Below, one piece after another: positions 1 through 6,391 of a DNA stretch of 11,775 bases. The notes beneath the pieces are model-generated. The model saw nothing but the letters and a program-made list of their open reading frames with translations, ran no database searches and was not told the origin of the DNA. This DNA is from Flavobacteriaceae bacterium (lineage in GTDB: Bacteria; Bacteroidota; Bacteroidia; Flavobacteriales; Flavobacteriaceae). A program made the translations under genes and the position numbers. The DNA lies in contig WFZY01000399.1 in assembly GCA_015489265.1 (NCBI GenBank), forward strand, positions 1 through 11,775. The letters run 5' to 3'. Position 1 is the stretch's first letter. Each line of letters begins with the position of its first letter.

Positions 1-2
1 TT

Positions 3-536
3 TTTGAAAAATTGGTTGTGCAATTAGATAAAATAGAACCTTCTTTCAGCTCCGCTTATTTCTTAGGTATATTAATGGAAAAGAAAGGCAAAATTAATGA
101 GGCTATCAAGTATTATAAAAAAGCTATTAGCTTAACCAATAAAGCATATGACAAAGCTAAAATTTATTACAAATTAGCCCGCTTAGCTGAAAAACGCGGT
201 CAAAAAGCACAAGCGCGCACCTATGCACATAAAGCATTAGAATTTAAACCCTCAATGGGTAGTGCATACTTATTAATCGCTCGTCTATATGCTAGTAGTG
301 CTAACAGCTGTGGTACTGATGAGTTTAGTAAAAGAGCGACCTATTGGTTAGCTGCTTCCATGGCAGACCGTGCTGCCAAAGTAGACCCGTCCAGCGCTAA
401 AAGAGCACGCAAGATAGCTGCTGCTTACAGAGCCAAAGCGCCTAGCAAAACCGATATCTTTATCAAAGGTATGGCCGGTAAAAAAATACCTATGAAATGT
501 TGGATTGGCGGTAGTGTGACCGTCCCTAACAAATAA
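3..536 (+). CDS. TPR-repeat protein, 3' end only (lptC-linked)
   Basis: This is the C-terminal 177 or so residues of a larger protein. The frame is open to the left edge with no stop, so the true start lies outside the window, and the TTG codon at 12 is probably internal. Helical tetratricopeptide-like repeats are visible: a unit with GKINEAIKYYKKAI followed by one with KAQARTYAHKALEFKP and then SAYLLIARLYASSA, all with the spacing of paired TPR helices. The end is not TPR-like and finishes KCWIGGSVTVPNK, resembling the C-terminal tail of TPR proteins encoded just before lptC in flavobacteria (from memory of that gene order). TPR proteins are scaffolds for protein-protein contacts, and the partner here is unknown. 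The stop lies 3 bp before the lptC-like start, so the two genes are very probably co-transcribed. The role is inferred from context, while the TPR call is direct. Confidence 0.8.
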   Translation, partial: FEKLVVQLDKIEPSFSSAYFLGILMEKKGKINEAIKYYKKAISLTNKAYDKAKIYYKLARLAEKRGQKAQARTYAHKALEFKPSMGSAYLLIARLYASSANSCGTDEFSKRATYWLAASMADRAAKVDPSSAKRARKIAAAYRAKAPSKTDIFIKGMAGKKIPMKCWIGGSVTVPNK

Positions 537-539
537 AAC

Positions 540-1106
540 ATGTTTATAATCAAAAATAGTATCAAAAGCATTGCGGTTATCTTTTTAACCGCAGTGCTTT
601 TTTCTTGTTCCAAAGATATAGAAGAAGTAAACCGCTTGTATCAAGACAATGAAACTATTCCTATATCGGAAACCAAAGATTTTAAACTGACTTATACATT
701 ATTAGGTAACAAAGCCCTGATTATGACAGCGCCTTTAATGATTGATTACAGCAATCAAAAAGATTTTACGTACCAATATTTTCCTGACAAAATCAAAATT
801 ATTCTAATTAATAACAACAATAATGAACGAACCGTCATTACGGCGGATAAAGCATTCTTATATAAAAATCCGGATTTGGCAGAATTAATCGGTCATGTCC
901 ATATAACAGGTGCTGACGGTAGTAGTTTACAAACCGGACATTTGTATTGGGATGGGAATAACCGGCACATTTTCGGCGATGAACAAACGACTTTAAGACA
1001 AAATGATGAGTATATAACCGGAATTGGATTTGATAGCAGTTTGGACTTTAAAAATGTGAGATTAAACAAAATAAACGGTATTTTAAAAATTAAAGATAGT
1101 CTGTAG
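540..1106 (+). CDS. lptC: LPS export periplasmic protein LptC-like lipoprotein
   Basis: The product has 188 residues. The N-terminus is a lipoprotein signal, with a charged start (K5, K9), a hydrophobic stretch from about residue 11 to 21 and a lipobox ending LFSC at Cys23, so it is probably lipid-anchored facing the periplasm. The rest is rich in beta-strand pattern. A segment around residues 85-160 carries the LptC/OstA-type signature of a repeated 'A..a......aeL.G.V.i...dG..l.T..L.Wd' layout (ADKAFLYKNPDLAELIGHV, then LQTGHLYWDGNNRHIFGDE). LptC bridges the inner-membrane LptBFG transporter and LptA, passing lipopolysaccharide towards the outer membrane. The length matches LptC (about 190). 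The upstream TPR gene is 3 bp away, an arrangement common in flavobacteria. In many relatives a CNNM/CorC-type gene follows directly, but here a repeat cluster follows instead. Confidence 0.85.
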   Translation: MFIIKNSIKSIAVIFLTAVLFSCSKDIEEVNRLYQDNETIPISETKDFKLTYTLLGNKALIMTAPLMIDYSNQKDFTYQYFPDKIKIILINNNNNERTVITADKAFLYKNPDLAELIGHVHITGADGSSLQTGHLYWDGNNRHIFGDEQTTLRQNDEYITGIGFDSSLDFKNVRLNKINGILKIKDSL

Positions 1107-1138
1107 TGCAGGAAGTATTGTGAGGTACTGAATCTATC

Positions 1139-1267
1139 GGTCATTTCGATACGCTTCCGATTATCATCGGAACCACTCAATGACCTGTATAGCGGAATTA
1201 AAGGTGCTGAGTGTTCCAAAGTAGATCACTGAGTATCATGACGATGGAGTGGTGTATTGAAGTGACC
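1139..1267. repeat. Pair of related palindromic repeat units in inverted orientation
   Basis: Unit one (1139-1185, 47 bp) is a nested palindrome. The outer arms are GGTCATT (1139-1145) and AATGACC (1179-1185), and the inner arms are TTCCGAT (1155-1161) and ATCGGAA (1166-1172) around a TATC loop. Unit two (1224-1267, 44 bp) reads GATCACTGAGTA and ends GTATTGAAGTGACC. This matches the reverse complement of unit one (GGTCATTGAGTGG to GTATCGAAATGACC) with substitutions and a small deletion. A related GGTGCTGAGTGTTCC lies between them at 1203-1217. Short palindromes with a GGTCACTGAG and GAAGTGACC layout are familiar in flavobacterial intergenic DNA (from general knowledge). The units could act as RNA hairpins after lptC, but there is no T-run, so an intrinsic-terminator role is not supported. 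Confidence 0.7.
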
Positions 1268-1268
1268 G

Positions 1269-1308
1269 TCATCAAATAACCAATTAACCAAATCATCAAA
1301 TAACCAAT
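1269..1308 (+). repeat. Two 16-bp direct repeats, TCATCAAATAACCAAT
   Basis: The 16-bp sequence TCATCAAATAACCAAT occurs at 1269-1284 and again exactly at 1293-1308, a period of 24 bp, with a partial CAATTAACCAA between them. It sits directly after the palindromic units and before the -7 element of the lipoprotein gene. It may be slippage-derived filler, and no function is visible. Confidence 0.75.
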
Positions 1309-1325
1309 AATTCAACATCTTTCAC

Positions 1326-1333
1326 TAAATTTG
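1326..1333 (+). promoter_or_regulatory. Candidate -7 element for the lipoprotein/ChaN pair
   Basis: TAAATTTG matches the Bacteroidota housekeeping -7 consensus TAnnTTTG exactly. It lies 27 bp before the ATG of the lipoprotein gene, which would give a leader of about 20 nucleotides. No TTTG or TTG sits at the expected distance of about 19-21 bp upstream, so the call rests on the -7 box and position alone in AT-rich DNA. Confidence 0.35.
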
Positions 1334-1359
1334 TTATACCTTACAAAAAAATATTCACC

Positions 1360-1884
1360 ATGAAATATATGTTATTCTTAATATTATTATCCGGCTTGAT
1401 GGCTTGCAAATCTGCCGATATTATACCTCAAAAAGCGACCACAATGGTACATAAATCGGAAACTTCAAACTACCAAATTCAAGAAAAAACGACGGTCATT
1501 CCCAGTCAAAAGTTAACTATAGCAAAGAATGAATTGGGACAAAAGTATCTTAAAGCTTTGCCCGGACAGCACATTGTACTTAAATACAGCTATATACAAA
1601 GCCCGAAAGACACCGGCTTAATGGATGCCAAATACACACAAAATGTCTGGTTTGAAATCAAAGACAGTGCCCTTAAAACAGCTGATTTTACAACGCAAGC
1701 TTTGCAAAAAAATCCATTGTATGTACAAGTTTACGGCTTTAGAAATGTCAAACTCATACCGGTAACACAAGCCGATGTACATATCAAAGTTTTGGACAAA
1801 CACACGGCAGAACTCTCTATTGACATCAAAGATAACAATATGCTTATCCGCAAAAAACAAATCAAACAAACCCTTAAATTTTAA
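1360..1884 (+). CDS. Small lipoprotein of unknown function
   Basis: I do not recognise this 174-residue protein. It begins with a short lipoprotein signal peptide (MKYMLFLILLSGLMAC), with the acylation cysteine at residue 16 followed by K-S, so it is probably an outer- or inner-membrane-anchored lipoprotein. The mature part is basic and soluble-looking with no membrane segments. A low-complexity, probably extended region up to about residue 45 precedes a beta-rich body (for example QHIVLKYSYIQ, VWFEIKD and HTAELSIDI). The C-terminus is lysine-rich. It lies 7 bp before the ATG of the ChaN-like gene and shares its direction, which suggests one transcript and possibly a shared envelope role. The ATG at 1360 is chosen because the signal peptide starts there and a -7 box lies just upstream. 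The lipoprotein assignment is firm, but function is open. Confidence 0.8.
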   Translation: MKYMLFLILLSGLMACKSADIIPQKATTMVHKSETSNYQIQEKTTVIPSQKLTIAKNELGQKYLKALPGQHIVLKYSYIQSPKDTGLMDAKYTQNVWFEIKDSALKTADFTTQALQKNPLYVQVYGFRNVKLIPVTQADVHIKVLDKHTAELSIDIKDNNMLIRKKQIKQTLKF

Positions 1885-1891
1885 TTTTATT

Positions 1892-2749
1892 ATGAAATAC
1901 TTTTTCGGACTTCTCACACTTTTAATCAGCTTAAATATACAAGCTCAAAAAAAGCAAGTTTTTCAAATATTTAAAGCCAACGGCAAAAAAACTTCTTACA
2001 AGAAACTATTAAAAACTGCCAAAAAAGCCGATATGGTTTTCTTTGGCGAAGAGCATGATAATCCAGTTGCACATTGGTTTGAATTGGAATTAACCAAAGA
2101 TCTGTACAAAGCAGCCGGAAAAAAATTGGTCTTAGGCGCCGAAATGATGGAAACCGATAATCAAAAACAAGTCAATGACTATTTAAAAGATTCTATCAAT
2201 TACAAACAATTGAAGAAAGACGCCCGATTGTGGCCTAATTTTAAAACCGACTATAAACCTTTAATGGATTTTGCCAAAAAATATGGTTTGCGTTTTATTG
2301 CGACCAATGTCCCGCGTCGTTATGCTTCTAAAGTGTATCATGGTGGTTTTAAAGCTATAGATACCTTACCGGCTGCTGATAAACAATGGATAGCGCCCTT
2401 GCCTATTAAATATGATGCCAAATTATCTCAATACAAAAAGATGCTTCATATGATGGGTGGACATGGCGGTGATAACTTACCTAAGGCACAAGCCATCAAA
2501 GATGCAACCATGGCTTACAATATTTTAAAAAATTATAAAAAAGGACAACTGTTTCTGCACTATAACGGAAGCTATCATTCCAATTTTAAACAAGGTATTG
2601 TGTGGTATTTAAAACAACAAAATCCGGAACTAAAAATTGTCACCATCGATGTTGAAACCCAAGACAGTTTGAAAAAATTAGATAAAAAACACCGCAACAA
2701 AGCGGATTTTATTATTGTTGTTAATAAAGATTTTCCGCGTTCTTATTAA
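1892..2749 (+). CDS. ChaN-family (DUF399-like) secreted protein
   Basis: The product has 285 residues from the ATG at 1892. An upstream in-frame ATG at 1775 would overlap the previous gene and bury the signal peptide, so it is rejected. Residues 1-18 form a Sec signal peptide with a likely cut at IQAQ. The body shows ChaN-family landmarks: FFGEEHDNPVAH at residues 50-61, GAEMM followed by DNQ, a NVPRRYASKV motif with G-G soon after, HMMGGHGG with A-x-x-x-K-D-x-x-MA, and HYNGSYHS near the C-terminal side. ChaN-like proteins in this superfamily (with the EreA-type esterase-like fold) bind haem or take part in iron-related functions in some bacteria. Conserved Glu and His residues (E53, E54, H55, H61) could bind metal or ligand, but this is inference. 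The first 18 residues lack a lipobox cysteine, so it is probably soluble periplasmic. Confidence 0.82.
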   Translation: MKYFFGLLTLLISLNIQAQKKQVFQIFKANGKKTSYKKLLKTAKKADMVFFGEEHDNPVAHWFELELTKDLYKAAGKKLVLGAEMMETDNQKQVNDYLKDSINYKQLKKDARLWPNFKTDYKPLMDFAKKYGLRFIATNVPRRYASKVYHGGFKAIDTLPAADKQWIAPLPIKYDAKLSQYKKMLHMMGGHGGDNLPKAQAIKDATMAYNILKNYKKGQLFLHYNGSYHSNFKQGIVWYLKQQNPELKIVTIDVETQDSLKKLDKKHRNKADFIIVVNKDFPRSY

Positions 2750-2776
2750 GCTTTTTACTTTCAACTATAAGTATAC

Positions 2777-3274
2777 ATGTCTGACAGCAACAAAATACTA
2801 ATCTATACCGATGGCTCAGCACTTGGTAATCCGGGACCGGGGGGCTACGGTATTGTAATGAAAACGGCAGATGGTAAATTGGAAAAAAAATTTTCAAAGG
2901 GCTTTAAGTTAACCACTAATAATCGTATGGAACTCATGGCGGTAATTGATGCTTTAAAAAAAATTAAAGATAAAAGTTTGCCTGTCGAAATCTATTCCGA
3001 TTCAAAATATGTAGTCGATGCCATTCGGCAGGGTTGGATACATAAGTGGAAAGCCAACCGATTTGCCAAAGCTAAAAATCCTGACTTATGGCGAGAGTTT
3101 TTAAAAATTTCTGACGGTATCAATTATCAAATTTTTTGGGTCAAAGGGCATAACAATCATCCGGAAAACGAAATATGTGATAAATTAGCAGTAACTGCCG
3201 CCAAAAAAGAACCGGTGCACGAGGACACCGGTTATGAACAAATATTAAAAAATAAGGATAATAAGTTGTTTTAA
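2777..3274 (+). CDS. rnhA: Ribonuclease HI
   Basis: The product is 165 residues, the usual size for bacterial RNase HI. All catalytic residues are visible: D12 in IYTDGSALGNPGPGG, E52 in NNRMEL, D75 in YSDSKYV, the flexible-loop histidine H125 in WVKGHNN, and D135 in NEICDKLA. The basic-protrusion region WIHKWKANRFAKAKNPDLW (87-105) is also present, and it helps hold the RNA-DNA hybrid. The enzyme cuts the RNA strand of RNA-DNA hybrids and acts in R-loop and primer removal in the cytoplasm. About 27 bp separate it from the ChaN-like gene, so read-through from upstream is likely. Its stop is only 4 bp from the stop of the convergent T9SS gene, with no hairpin terminator in between. The C-terminal extension EQILKNKDNKLF is short and not catalytic. 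Confidence 0.97.
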   Translation: MSDSNKILIYTDGSALGNPGPGGYGIVMKTADGKLEKKFSKGFKLTTNNRMELMAVIDALKKIKDKSLPVEIYSDSKYVVDAIRQGWIHKWKANRFAKAKNPDLWREFLKISDGINYQIFWVKGHNNHPENEICDKLAVTAAKKEPVHEDTGYEQILKNKDNKLF

Positions 3275-3278
3275 AAAA

Positions 3279-4634
3279 TTACTGCAACACCAAAACTTTT
3301 TTAGTTACCACGCTATCATTTTGTAAAATAATTTTAACCAAATAATAACCTTTGTTAAAATTTGATACATTAATTGTGGTTCGTTGAGTAGATAAAACCA
3401 AACGACCGGTAATATCAAATACCTCAATTTGTTGCACCGGTTTAGCCGAAGTAATATGCAAAACATCATAAACCGGATTAGGATATACCGATAAACTTGC
3501 TAAATCATTAGTTTGTACGGCATTAGACTGGTATGTGTATAATACAAATTCGTTTGATCCCGAACCAGCTACCGCTATATCATATGCACCATCACCGTTA
3601 AAATCTTGTACCGAAAAAGTAGCAGCACCTTGAATATTATTGTCAATCACCGTTTTGGTGAAATTTTGCGCCCCGTCATTATAGTAAATAACAACTTGAG
3701 AGCCATTACCGGTAGTATCACCATAGCCCGTAGCTACAATATCTTTATCGCCATCATTGTCAATATCTACCCAGTGAACATACGATGCACCAAGTAAGTT
3801 ATTGTCAATGGTATGTTTGGTAAAACTTGAACCATCTCCATTCACATTCTCAAACCAAGCTACCTCATCATCAAGAAATGCAGAAGCAATCACATCATCG
3901 TCGCCGTCTAAATCTATATCACCTCCTTCAGTTCCAAAAGCTCCGTTAAAGTTAGAAACAACCGTACCTCCTCTGACCAATCCAAAACTACCTACTTTAT
4001 ACCAAGCTACCTCGTCTCCGCCATAGGATGTTATTAAAAAATCAGGTGAATTGTCCAAATCAAAATCTCCTCCATGTAAATATTGCGGGGAATCTATGCT
4101 GATGATATTAAAACGGCTAAAACTATTACTGCCATCATTTAAATAAACGGTTGCGGTATTTTCGCCACTGACCAAAACACCTATATCAATATCACCATCA
4201 GGCGTTCCCGGATCCAACAAAGTACCAATATCAGATACCCGTACTTGTCGCGGATCAGTAAGACCGGTTGCAATTGAATGTTTGGTAAAAGTACTACCAT
4301 TGTTTTCAAACCAAGCTAATTCGGATGACCCGACCGCTGCAAAATCCATATCGCCATCATTGTCAAAATCGGCTGCATCAATAGATCTGGCACCGGTAAA
4401 ACTATTGGTAATAATAGTCTGGGTAAAATGTCCACTACCATCATTGATAAAATATGCCAAAGTATTATCAATCTCACTAGCGCCCATCAAATCTAAAACC
4501 CCATCACCATTGAGATCTTTTTCTAAGATTCCATAAGCACCATTAGTGTTGATATTTGATATCACACTTCTCTGAAATTGCGAAAATAAAGTGCCCGTAA
4601 TAATGAGTAGAATAAAAGTCGTAATTTTTTTCAT
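3279..4634 (-). CDS. T9SS-exported VCBS/FG-GAP beta-propeller protein
   Basis: The product has 451 residues. Residues 1-19 are a Sec signal peptide (MKKITTFILLIITGTLFSQ). The body contains seven repeats with calcium-binding-like Asp-rich loops beginning at D40 (DLNGDGVLD), D89 (DFDNDGDMD), D135 (a variant with an insertion, ending DGDID), D190 (DFDLDNSPD), D239 (DIDLDGDDD), D290 (DIDNDGDKD) and D344 (DFNGDGAYD). Each is followed by hydrophobic strands with an AWFE/AYFIND-type turn. Spacing of about 45-55 residues is typical of VCBS/FG-GAP blades, so a seven-bladed beta-propeller is likely. The C-terminal 75 residues, from SVYPNPVYD (382) through FDITGRLV and KGYYLVKI to the lysine-rich end, form a type A T9SS sorting domain. 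The protein is thus probably cell-surface attached or released. Adhesion or ligand binding is a guess. The gene is monocistronic or behind ddl on the same strand. Confidence 0.93.
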   Translation of the reverse strand: MKKITTFILLIITGTLFSQFQRSVISNINTNGAYGILEKDLNGDGVLDLMGASEIDNTLAYFINDGSGHFTQTIITNSFTGARSIDAADFDNDGDMDFAAVGSSELAWFENNGSTFTKHSIATGLTDPRQVRVSDIGTLLDPGTPDGDIDIGVLVSGENTATVYLNDGSNSFSRFNIISIDSPQYLHGGDFDLDNSPDFLITSYGGDEVAWYKVGSFGLVRGGTVVSNFNGAFGTEGGDIDLDGDDDVIASAFLDDEVAWFENVNGDGSSFTKHTIDNNLLGASYVHWVDIDNDGDKDIVATGYGDTTGNGSQVVIYYNDGAQNFTKTVIDNNIQGAATFSVQDFNGDGAYDIAVAGSGSNEFVLYTYQSNAVQTNDLASLSVYPNPVYDVLHITSAKPVQQIEVFDITGRLVLSTQRTTINVSNFNKGYYLVKIILQNDSVVTKKVLVLQ

Positions 4635-4697
4635 AATGTAAATTTTTATAAAATATACATCTTATAATTAAGTCAATAGAAAGATTGTATATTATGA

Positions 4698-4705
4698 CAA
4701 ATATA
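4698..4705 (-). promoter_or_regulatory. Candidate -7 element for the T9SS gene
   Basis: On the minus strand TATATTTG matches TAnnTTTG exactly, 63 bp before the start codon at 4634, implying a leader of about 55 nucleotides. A TTTG occurs further upstream but at about 24 bp, longer than the usual 19-21. The 177-bp gap after ddl favours independent expression of the T9SS gene. Confidence 0.35.
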
Positions 4706-4811
4706 CTAAAATTTATAGCATTTTATTAACAAACATTGAGATTTTCCAATAAACATATAGAAATCAGCAATTTTTCATAGAAATTTAAACTAATTTCCTT
4801 AGTAAAATAAC

Positions 4812-5777
4812 CTACCGTGCCATTTCTATAGCATTTTCAAAAAGCTCAGATAAACTCAATCCGGCAGCAACAGCTTGTTGTGGAAAAATAGATGCTGCCG
4901 TCAGCCCCGGAACCATATTAATTTCCAAAAAATGCGGTATGCCATCAACCAAAATATACTCAGCACGGGACACGCCGTTTAAATCGAGAACGTCATATAC
5001 ACGAGCAGCAGTCTTTCGTGTACGAGCTGCAAGCTCATTGGAAATATCAGCCGGTGTGATTTCTTGTGATTTACCTAAATATTTAGCTTCATAATCAAAA
5101 AAATCATTTTCACTGATAATCTCTGTTATCGGCAATACCATCGTTTGTCCTTGATATTTAATAACACCTACCGATACTTCACGCCCTTGTAGAAAAGCTT
5201 CAATAATGATTTCTCTATCTTCCTTAAAAGCTTTATTGATTGCCGGTTGCAACTCATCTTTATCATAAACCTTGCTGATACCGTAACTCGAACCGGCACG
5301 ATTGGGTTTAACAAAACAGGGAAAGCCGATTTGCGCAATAATTTCATCCAAATTTATAGTATCTTGTTGGTGTAAAAAAACGGACTTAGCCGTAGGAATT
5401 CCATAACTACGCACTACCGCTAAAGTGTTTTTTTTGTTGAATGTCAATGCCATTTTATCAAAACTTGCCGAAGTATGTGGAATTCCCAGTATTTCAAAGT
5501 ATGCCAATATAGCCCCATCTTCTCCCGGATGTCCGTGAATGGCATTAAATACCACATCAAAAGTAATTTTTTGATTGTTTTTATTAAATGAAAAATCGTT
5601 TTTATCAATCGGGTATTCTTTATCGTCAATTACCGCCACCCATTTTTCTTTGCGAATATGCACGGCATAAACATCATATTTATCTTTGGGCAAATGTGTC
5701 ATAACAGTTTGTCCGCTTTTTAAAGAAATGTCATATTCGGAAGAATAACCTCCCATTATTACTGCAACTCTTTTCAT
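4812..5777 (-). CDS. ddl: D-alanine--D-alanine ligase
   Basis: The product has 321 residues from the ATG at 5777. A GTG at 5801 would add MLKLNKKQ, but the family starts with a short strand such as MKRVAVIMGG, so the ATG is preferred. It joins two D-alanines with ATP for the peptidoglycan pentapeptide, in the cytoplasm. Motifs in order: GGYSSEYDISLKSG (9-22), NAIHGHPGEDGAI (78-90), the ATP-grasp FVKPNRAGSSYGISKV (155-170), the substrate-loop FFDYEAKYLGKSQEITPA (226-243), and LEINMVPGLTAASIFPQ (284-300). Metal ligands E285 and N287 are present. The acidic residue usually seen as Asp (E. coli DdlB D257) is Glu273 in SRAEYIL. This is a conservative change that may be normal for the clade. It is divergently oriented from the S41 protease, and no exact promoter match was found upstream. 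Confidence 0.96.
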   Translation of the reverse strand: MKRVAVIMGGYSSEYDISLKSGQTVMTHLPKDKYDVYAVHIRKEKWVAVIDDKEYPIDKNDFSFNKNNQKITFDVVFNAIHGHPGEDGAILAYFEILGIPHTSASFDKMALTFNKKNTLAVVRSYGIPTAKSVFLHQQDTINLDEIIAQIGFPCFVKPNRAGSSYGISKVYDKDELQPAINKAFKEDREIIIEAFLQGREVSVGVIKYQGQTMVLPITEIISENDFFDYEAKYLGKSQEITPADISNELAARTRKTAARVYDVLDLNGVSRAEYILVDGIPHFLEINMVPGLTAASIFPQQAVAAGLSLSELFENAIEMAR

Positions 5778-5807
5778 CTGTTTTTTGTTTAACTTTAACA
5801 CTAATGT

Positions 5808-5823
5808 TCCCGACTGTCGTCCG
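5808..5823 (+). repeat. Degenerate copy of the hairpin-repeat core
   Basis: The sequence TCCCGACTGTCGTCCG resembles the core TCCCGACTTTCGTCGGG found at 8728-8744, differing at a few positions. It contains CGAC and GTCG arms. It lies 30 bp upstream of the ddl start, inside its expected leader or promoter. Confidence 0.4.
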
Positions 5824-5946
5824 GATAACTTTTAACGAATACTATTTAAGATGATTTGTAAATAAGGTAAATAAAAAAACTAAGTGGTGTTTAAAAAAAT
5901 GAACGTATTACATCTTGTTGTCCGGTAAAACTATAAATTTTTAAAA

Positions 5947-5968
5947 AGCGATGTTTAAAAAAATCGCT
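5947..5968 (-). terminator. Weak leftward terminator-like hairpin
   Basis: Read on the minus strand, AGCGAT, a 10-base AT-rich loop and ATCGCT are followed by a T-run (plus-strand A-run at 5943-5947). The 6-bp stem is short, and there is no gene to its right on that strand, so a true terminator would imply a leftward small transcript. Chance is equally likely. Confidence 0.2.
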
Positions 5969-5977
5969 CATCTGTGG

Positions 5978-5985
5978 TATCTTCG
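5978..5985 (+). promoter_or_regulatory. Promoter-like element inside the long intergenic region
   Basis: TATCTTCG followed by C resembles the flavobacterial -7 sequence TAnnTTTGC with one mismatch. A TTTA lies 20 bp upstream at 5954-5957 as a poor -33. It is about 400 bp before the protease start, so it would make either a long leader or a separate small RNA. Confidence 0.25.
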
Positions 5986-6147
5986 CTTTTATTAAACTTA
6001 AAAATACTCAAAGATAAGAGCAAAGATAAAAATTTTATCGGATAAGAATTTGATAAACATTTATAATCAACTGTCAATCATGCACTGAAAATCTATTGTT
6101 AAACCGCACAGTATTCATATAAGCACACAGTAAATTATATGAATCAG

Positions 6148-6165
6148 CCCAACTTTCATCTGGGG
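6148..6165 (+). repeat. Degenerate copy of the hairpin-repeat core
   Basis: CCCAACTTTCATCTGGGG aligns with CCCGACTTTCGTCGGGGG at 8729-8746 with a few transitions, and the following GACAGGC-type context is also reminiscent. The palindrome is mostly decayed (CCCA and TGGG arms remain), as expected of an old copy. Confidence 0.45.
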
Positions 6166-6319
6166 ACAGGCAGAAATATCCCAAATTTGTTGGTATTATT
6201 TAATCGAATAAAATTCTATGAATTTTTCGGGTTAAGCTTATAATTGACATTTTTACTAAGTTCAATTATTTTATACATATCAATCATAAATCGTTTTAAC
6301 AGAAAAATACATACATTAT

Positions 6320-6339
6320 GGTTTTTATTTAATAAAACC
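6320..6339. promoter_or_regulatory. Inverted repeat directly upstream of the protease -7 box
   Basis: Arms GGTTTT(T)ATT and AATAAAACC form a 9-bp inverted repeat with one extra T, centred on T6330, ending 1 bp before the TAACTTTG element. This position covers where sigma would contact the -33 region, so it could be an operator. It is AT-rich and could be chance. Confidence 0.3.
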
Positions 6340-6340
6340 T

Positions 6341-6348
6341 TAACTTTG
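6341..6348 (+). promoter_or_regulatory. Candidate -7 element of the S41 protease gene
   Basis: TAACTTTG fits TAnnTTTG exactly, 43 bp before the ATG at 6392, implying a leader of about 37 nucleotides. No clean TTTG is present at the -33 position, where the inverted repeat lies instead. Confidence 0.45.
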
Positions 6349-6391
6349 TCAGCTGTTTTGTGGCATAGTTTTTTCACAAATCATTTTTACA

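Larger units (their letters stand above)
5778..6391. other. 614-bp AT-rich intergenic region between ddl and the S41 protease
   Basis: No convincing gene, tRNA or known riboswitch was recognised. It holds two degenerate copies of the repeat core, a promoter-like element (5978-5985), a small inverted repeat (5947-5968), the 13-bp TGTTTAAAAAAAT twice (5888-5900 and 5952-5964), and the probable promoter of the protease at its right end. A 34-codon reading frame at 6139-6243 is considered noise. The region is long for this gene-dense window, so an unannotated small RNA or degraded DNA is possible. Confidence 0.6.

Noticed and set aside
1269..1308. Direct repeats considered as a CRISPR or short tandem array
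   Set aside because: Only two copies with an 8-bp gap and no cas genes. It looks like slippage-type duplication.
1775..1891. N-terminal extension of the ChaN-like gene from ATG 1775
   Set aside because: It would overlap the lipoprotein gene by over 100 bp and place a clear signal peptide 40 residues inside the protein.
3606..4536. Rightward reading frames of 63-84 codons inside the T9SS gene
   Set aside because: They are antisense to a gene with complete domain architecture and are explained by its repetitive composition.
6139..6243. A 34-codon rightward reading frame in the ddl-protease gap starting MNQPNFHLG
   Set aside because: It is very short, runs across the decayed repeat core, has no promoter or ribosome binding site, and shows no signal peptide or recognisable motif.
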